This document shows positions 15,807 to 18,877 of a DNA stretch of 18,877 nucleotides, in pieces. The DNA comes from Pseudomonadota bacterium (lineage in GTDB: Bacteria > Pseudomonadota > Alphaproteobacteria > Rhizobiales > Hyphomicrobiaceae): positions 1 through 18,877 of the forward strand of contig JAEWIJ010000248.1 in NCBI GenBank assembly GCA_023387235.1. The letters run 5' to 3'. Under the pieces are notes generated by a model that saw nothing but the letters and a program-made list of their open reading frames with translations, did no database searches and was not told the DNA's origin. The number at the start of each line of letters is the position of its first letter. Position 1 is the stretch's first letter. The position numbers were made by a program, and so were the translations under genes.

Positions 15807-16328
15807 ATGTCTGATCTCGTAGTCCTCGGCTTCGACGGCACCAGCACGGCTGATGAAGTTCTGACGAAGCTTCGCAGCCTCAAGAAGGAGAATCTCATCG
15901 ATCTCGAAGACGCATGCGTGGTCGTGCGCGATGCTTCGGGCGCGGTTCAGATCAAGCAGGCGGTGCATCTCGTCTCGATCGGCGCGGCGAGCGGCGCCAG
16001 CACCGGCATGCTGATCGGCGCGCTGGCCGGCCTGCTTGTGCTCAATCCTCTTGCCGGCATGGCCGTCGGCGGACTTGCCGGGGCCGGCTTCGGGGCGCTC
16101 TCGGGCTCGCTCGCCGACTACGGCATCAACGACGAGTTCATCAAGGACGTCGGGAAGCACATTGCAAACGGCTCATCGGCTCTGTTCGTGCTCATCAAGA
16201 GCTCGACGCCCGACAAGGTCCTGCCCGAGATCCAACCCTTCAATCCTCGCATCCTGAAGACGTCGCTTTCCAAGAAGCAGGAAGACGACCTGCGCGCGGC
16301 ACTCGAGCACAAGCCCGCGGCAGCCTGA
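15807..16328 (+). CDS. DUF1269-family glycine-rich membrane-associated protein
   Basis: A 173-residue protein of unknown function. The ATG at 15807 follows a GGAGAGG site (15796-15802), giving MSDLVVLGFDGTSTADEVL, the usual DUF1269 start; the frame is open upstream but not protein-like. An N-terminal alpha/beta part with LIDLEDACVVVRDASGAVQI leads to a long glycine/alanine-rich hydrophobic hairpin (about residues 55-105, with GASTGMLIGALAGLLVL and GMAVGGLAGAGFGALSG). It then continues with DYGINDEFIKDVG and SSALFVLIKSS blocks. The glycine-zipper hairpin could insert into a membrane. It is encoded as a separate unit between hairpin-bearing gaps. A stress-related role is often supposed for such proteins but is not shown here. 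Confidence 0.88.
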   Translation: MSDLVVLGFDGTSTADEVLTKLRSLKKENLIDLEDACVVVRDASGAVQIKQAVHLVSIGAASGASTGMLIGALAGLLVLNPLAGMAVGGLAGAGFGALSGSLADYGINDEFIKDVGKHIANGSSALFVLIKSSTPDKVLPEIQPFNPRILKTSLSKKQEDDLRAALEHKPAAA

Positions 16329-16362
16329 GCGCGGCGCCGGCAAGGCGGGCGACCACACGGCA

Positions 16363-16396
16363 GAGCGGCGCGCGGCGCGAAATGTGGCGCGCGCTC
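16363..16396. other. GC-rich stem-loop just before the AI-2E-family gene
   Basis: GAGC plus GCGCGC (16363-16373, one bulged G at 16367) pairs with GCGCGC plus GCTC (16387-16396), giving a 10-bp stem with a 13-nt loop. It lies 34 bp after the DUF1269 stop and 24 bp before ATG 16420. No T run follows. It may end the upstream transcript weakly or fold in the leader of the next gene. An in-frame GTG at 16384 lies within the loop, which argues against that codon as the start. Confidence 0.3.
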
Positions 16397-16419
16397 AACG
16401 TCCACCTTGCGATCCCATC

Positions 16420-17502
16420 ATGTCGGATTCGGCCGAGATCCCGAGAAGACCCGCCTCCGCACCACCGAACCGCCCGCAAGCCGACCGCTTGCTGCAGGTC
16501 GCCGCCGGCATCGTCGCGACGATCGCTGTCTTCGCCGGCGTGTACTTCGCGAGTGCCGTCCTCGCGCCCATTGCGTGCGCTCTTTTCATCATCGCGCTGA
16601 GCTGGCCGGTGCAGAAGTGGCTGCAGGCGCACATGCCGAAGCTGCTCGCGCTTGCGATCGTGATCTCGATCATCGCCGCGGGGTTCGTGATCTTCGGCTC
16701 GCTCATAGCCTGGGGCGTCGGGCGGATCGCGCGATGGCTCGCCTCGGATGCCGAGCGCATTCAGAGCCTGTACGGGCAGATGGCCATATGGCTCGAGCAG
16801 CACGGCATTGCCGTTGCCGCACTCTGGGCCGAGCACTTCAATACGCGCTGGCTCGTGCGCGCGGCGCAAGGGATCACGGGCCGCCTCAACACCACGATCA
16901 GCTTCTGGCTGGTCGTCATCGTGTACGTGATCCTGGGTCTTCTCGAGGTCGATGGCGCGGAACGCAGGCTTCGCGCCATGCCGAACCAGCGCGCGGCGCG
17001 CGTCGTGCTCGACGGTGCCACGGAGACGGCCGCCAAGTTCCGCCGCTATGCCGTCATTCGGACGTTGATGAGCATCGCTACGGGGACGCTGGTCTGGGTC
17101 ATTGCGTCGTTTGCCGGCCTGCCGCTGGCTGCGGAATGGGGCGTGATCGCCTTCGCGCTGAACTACATCCCCTTCATCGGTCCGTTCATCGCGACCGTAT
17201 TCCCGACGCTATTCGCGCTCGCCCAGTTCGGATCGTGGCAGGAAGCCTTGGTCGTGTTCGTGTGCCTCAATATCGCGCAGTTCGTCATCGGCAGCTATAT
17301 CGAGCCGCACGTCTCGGGAAGCGCGCTGGCCATCTCGCCCTTTCTCGTCCTGTTCTCCGTTTTTCTCTGGGCGTTCCTGTGGGGCCCGTTCGGCGCCTTC
17401 ATCGGCGTGCCTATTGCGATCGCCGTGCTGACCTTCTGCGCGCAGCATCCCTCGAGCCGCTGGATTGCCGACCTGCTCGGGCCACCGGACAAACGCAACT
17501 AG
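16420..17502 (+). CDS. AI-2E family transporter (YdiK/PerM/TqsA-like)
   Basis: A 360-residue inner-membrane protein of the AI-2E exporter superfamily, which includes the TqsA autoinducer exporter and Na+/H+ or metabolite exporters; the substrate here is unknown. Order of segments: paired N-terminal helices (AGIVATIAVFAGVYFAS and IACALFIIALSW), a third helix (LALAIVISIIAAGFVIFGSL), a long amphipathic periplasmic region, then WLVVIVYVILGLLE. The family-defining C-terminal block has ALNYIPFIGPFIATVFPTLF, IGSYIEPHVSGSALAISPF and FLWGPFGAFIGVPIAI. ATG 16420 lacks a clear ribosome site; GTG 16384 is the alternative. Its TAG stop shares four bases (CTAG) with the stop of the converging phosphoesterase gene. 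Confidence 0.92.
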   Translation: MSDSAEIPRRPASAPPNRPQADRLLQVAAGIVATIAVFAGVYFASAVLAPIACALFIIALSWPVQKWLQAHMPKLLALAIVISIIAAGFVIFGSLIAWGVGRIARWLASDAERIQSLYGQMAIWLEQHGIAVAALWAEHFNTRWLVRAAQGITGRLNTTISFWLVVIVYVILGLLEVDGAERRLRAMPNQRAARVVLDGATETAAKFRRYAVIRTLMSIATGTLVWVIASFAGLPLAAEWGVIAFALNYIPFIGPFIATVFPTLFALAQFGSWQEALVVFVCLNIAQFVIGSYIEPHVSGSALAISPFLVLFSVFLWAFLWGPFGAFIGVPIAIAVLTFCAQHPSSRWIADLLGPPDKRN

Positions 17503-18877
17503 GCGCTGACCTCGCCCGGTATCTCAATGCGCTCGGGCTCGAGAAGGCAGAGCTTGCCGCCGGGCGCCGCCGCGAGCCGATGGATATAGAAGCACGTCGT
17601 CTCGTCGTCGGTCGCCTCCATGACGGGAGACGGCGCCGAGATGATCCTGACGCTGCCGCTGGCGCCGATCCAGTCGATGTGGCGATGGCCATGCATGATT
17701 ACGACGTCGTTGCCGACGCCCTGCAGCTTGCGGACGAACCAGCTGCCGTTGATCAGCGCCGTTCCAATGCGCTCCGAGAGCGCGGTAGCGAGCCGCGGAT
17801 ACTCGACGAGATGATGATGCAGCGCCAGTATCCAGCGGGCGCGCGGAAACTGGCGCATGACGGCGAGCATGCGTCGAGCCTGCGCGCTCGATACGAGCCC
17901 GAGCGCATTCGTGAAGGAGAAATGCGTCTCGGCCGTCGAGTTCATGAGCAGGACGCCGAGCCCATCCTCGCTGTCCGGCAGGCGCACCATGGGAAAGACC
18001 TCCTCCCAAAGCTCTGCCAGTCCGGACGACGAGCGCAGCGTCCCCTTGTCCGCAAACTCGGAAATGCGCGCACGATGCGCAGCGAGGGCATCATCGAGCG
18101 TACTGCCAAGCTGGTCCGTCGCGGCGTCCACGACCCGAACGCCGCCGCCCTGGACTGCGGCCATGGCTGAAAGAACGCGCATCTGACGCAGGCGCCGCCC
18201 AGGGCTCGTCGGCAGGTCGAGGCGCGCGGGATTGGCGCGGTCGACGACGTTCACGTCATGATTGCCCGGTATGACGAAAGTTCGTGCGGCGAGCCGCGGA
18301 TGCTTTGCAAGTGCCGTCATGAACTCCGCCCACTCGACGGAGCGGCCGGCGTCCGTCGCATCGCCCGTGATGAGCACGAGGTCGAGCGGATCAACGTGAT
18401 GTATCTGCTCGAGACGGGCGAGCACGCTGGCGATACGCCCATTGCCGCACGGGCCTGATCGCCCACTCTCGATGCGAAAGCCATAGCGCTCGCCGACGAC
18501 GTGCAGATCGGAGAGATGTGCGACCCGCCATGTCCGGCTTCCCGGCGGCACGGTGTCGAATGCGGGGAGATCGCGCGGCTGATCCATGCTCGCGTCCGCG
18601 AGACCCCAGGCGAGGGAGGCGGCAGCCAGATAGCTGCCGACGATGACCACGGCATTGGCGATCACGGGAACCAGCAGCCGATGCGGCGTCGTGAAATCGG
18701 CGGCAGCACCGAGCCATCGGGAGGCGGGCCATGCGAGCATTACGACCGCCAGCGAGACGCAACACAGGATCAGGCCCGCGCCGGCCGCCGTGATGGCGCG
18801 CAGACGCGCGCGCGCCGCCGGAACGGCCTGCCCGCGCCGCCCCCGCGCGCCAAGATGACGAAGGCTCACCCCGCAAA
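17499..18877 (-). CDS. Membrane-anchored calcineurin-like metallophosphoesterase (5' end possibly outside window)
   Basis: A two-metal phosphoesterase with all five family motifs: DLH (about residues 121-123, in AHLSDLHVVGERYGF), TGDATD (about 168-173), GNHD (about 202-205), the LHHH motif, and the C-terminal HGHRHIDW. Before the catalytic domain are two hydrophobic segments (about 26-47 and 65-91) that should anchor it, with the enzyme domain after a linker. Numbering is from the GTG at 18867-18869, which is the last in-frame start candidate seen. However, the frame stays open to the window edge and the first residues look like an interior basic loop, so the true gene may extend further upstream. 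The substrate is unknown; nucleotides, cyclic nucleotides or phospholipid head groups are family options. The 3' end overlaps the AI-2E-family gene by 4 bp. Confidence 0.88.
   Translation of the reverse strand, partial: CGVSLRHLGARGRRGQAVPAARARLRAITAAGAGLILCCVSLAVVMLAWPASRWLGAAADFTTPHRLLVPVIANAVVIVGSYLAAASLAWGLADASMDQPRDLPAFDTVPPGSRTWRVAHLSDLHVVGERYGFRIESGRSGPCGNGRIASVLARLEQIHHVDPLDLVLITGDATDAGRSVEWAEFMTALAKHPRLAARTFVIPGNHDVNVVDRANPARLDLPTSPGRRLRQMRVLSAMAAVQGGGVRVVDAATDQLGSTLDDALAAHRARISEFADKGTLRSSSGLAELWEEVFPMVRLPDSEDGLGVLLMNSTAETHFSFTNALGLVSSAQARRMLAVMRQFPRARWILALHHHLVEYPRLATALSERIGTALINGSWFVRKLQGVGNDVVIMHGHRHIDWIGASGSVRIISAPSPVMEATDDETTCFYIHRLAAAPGGKLCLLEPERIEIPGEVSA

Noticed and set aside
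16407..18170. 587-residue plus-strand frame running through the AI-2E-family gene into the phosphoesterase gene
   Set aside because: It reads out of frame in the first gene and antisense in the second. No conserved motif is visible.

Overview
The window is about 18.9 kb of GC-rich, densely packed chromosomal DNA. Gene content and codon use fit an alphaproteobacterium, most likely Hyphomicrobiales (rhizobial type). This is an inference from protein resemblance: the ThuE-like sugar-binding protein, the GFCIGG-type hydrolase, the YxxxK-less SDR and the patatin/GntP pair. I saw no rRNA, tRNA, CRISPR array, insertion sequence or phage gene. The layout looks like ordinary core/accessory metabolism and transport.

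Left part (1-5082): the 3' end of a sulfatase runs towards a two-gene RND efflux operon on the minus strand (membrane fusion protein, then inner-membrane pump). A GC-rich hairpin sits in the 34-bp gap where the two converge. No outer-membrane channel or local repressor is encoded beside the pump.

Centre-left (5083-10341): a 386-bp divergent intergenic region holds a strong hairpin and two short palindromes. It separates the pump operon from a four-gene sugar ABC importer operon on the plus strand (binding protein, two permeases, ATPase) with overlapping or nearly touching genes. A small alpha/beta hydrolase with a cysteine at the nucleophile position follows 45 bp later.

Centre (10344-12290): a carboxymuconolactone decarboxylase-family gene on the minus strand lies 2 bp from the hydrolase. 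It is divergent from an SDR that lacks the usual YxxxK pair. The SDR is followed at 3 bp by a SCO1/SenC-type copper/thioredoxin-fold protein.

Right (12431-18877): a tight plus-strand operon encodes a seven-helix membrane protein, a patatin-like hydrolase and a GntP-family permease. The last two recall 3-hydroxybutyrate/polyester loci, though no hydroxybutyrate dehydrogenase is present. Then come a DUF1269-type glycine-rich membrane protein, an AI-2E-family transporter, and a converging membrane-anchored metallophosphoesterase whose frame is still open at the window edge.

I found no convincing wholly new system. The most unusual items are the two enzymes with non-canonical active sites around 9.6-11.7 kb, the SDR-SCO pairing, and a perfect 10-bp-arm inverted repeat inside the GntP gene.
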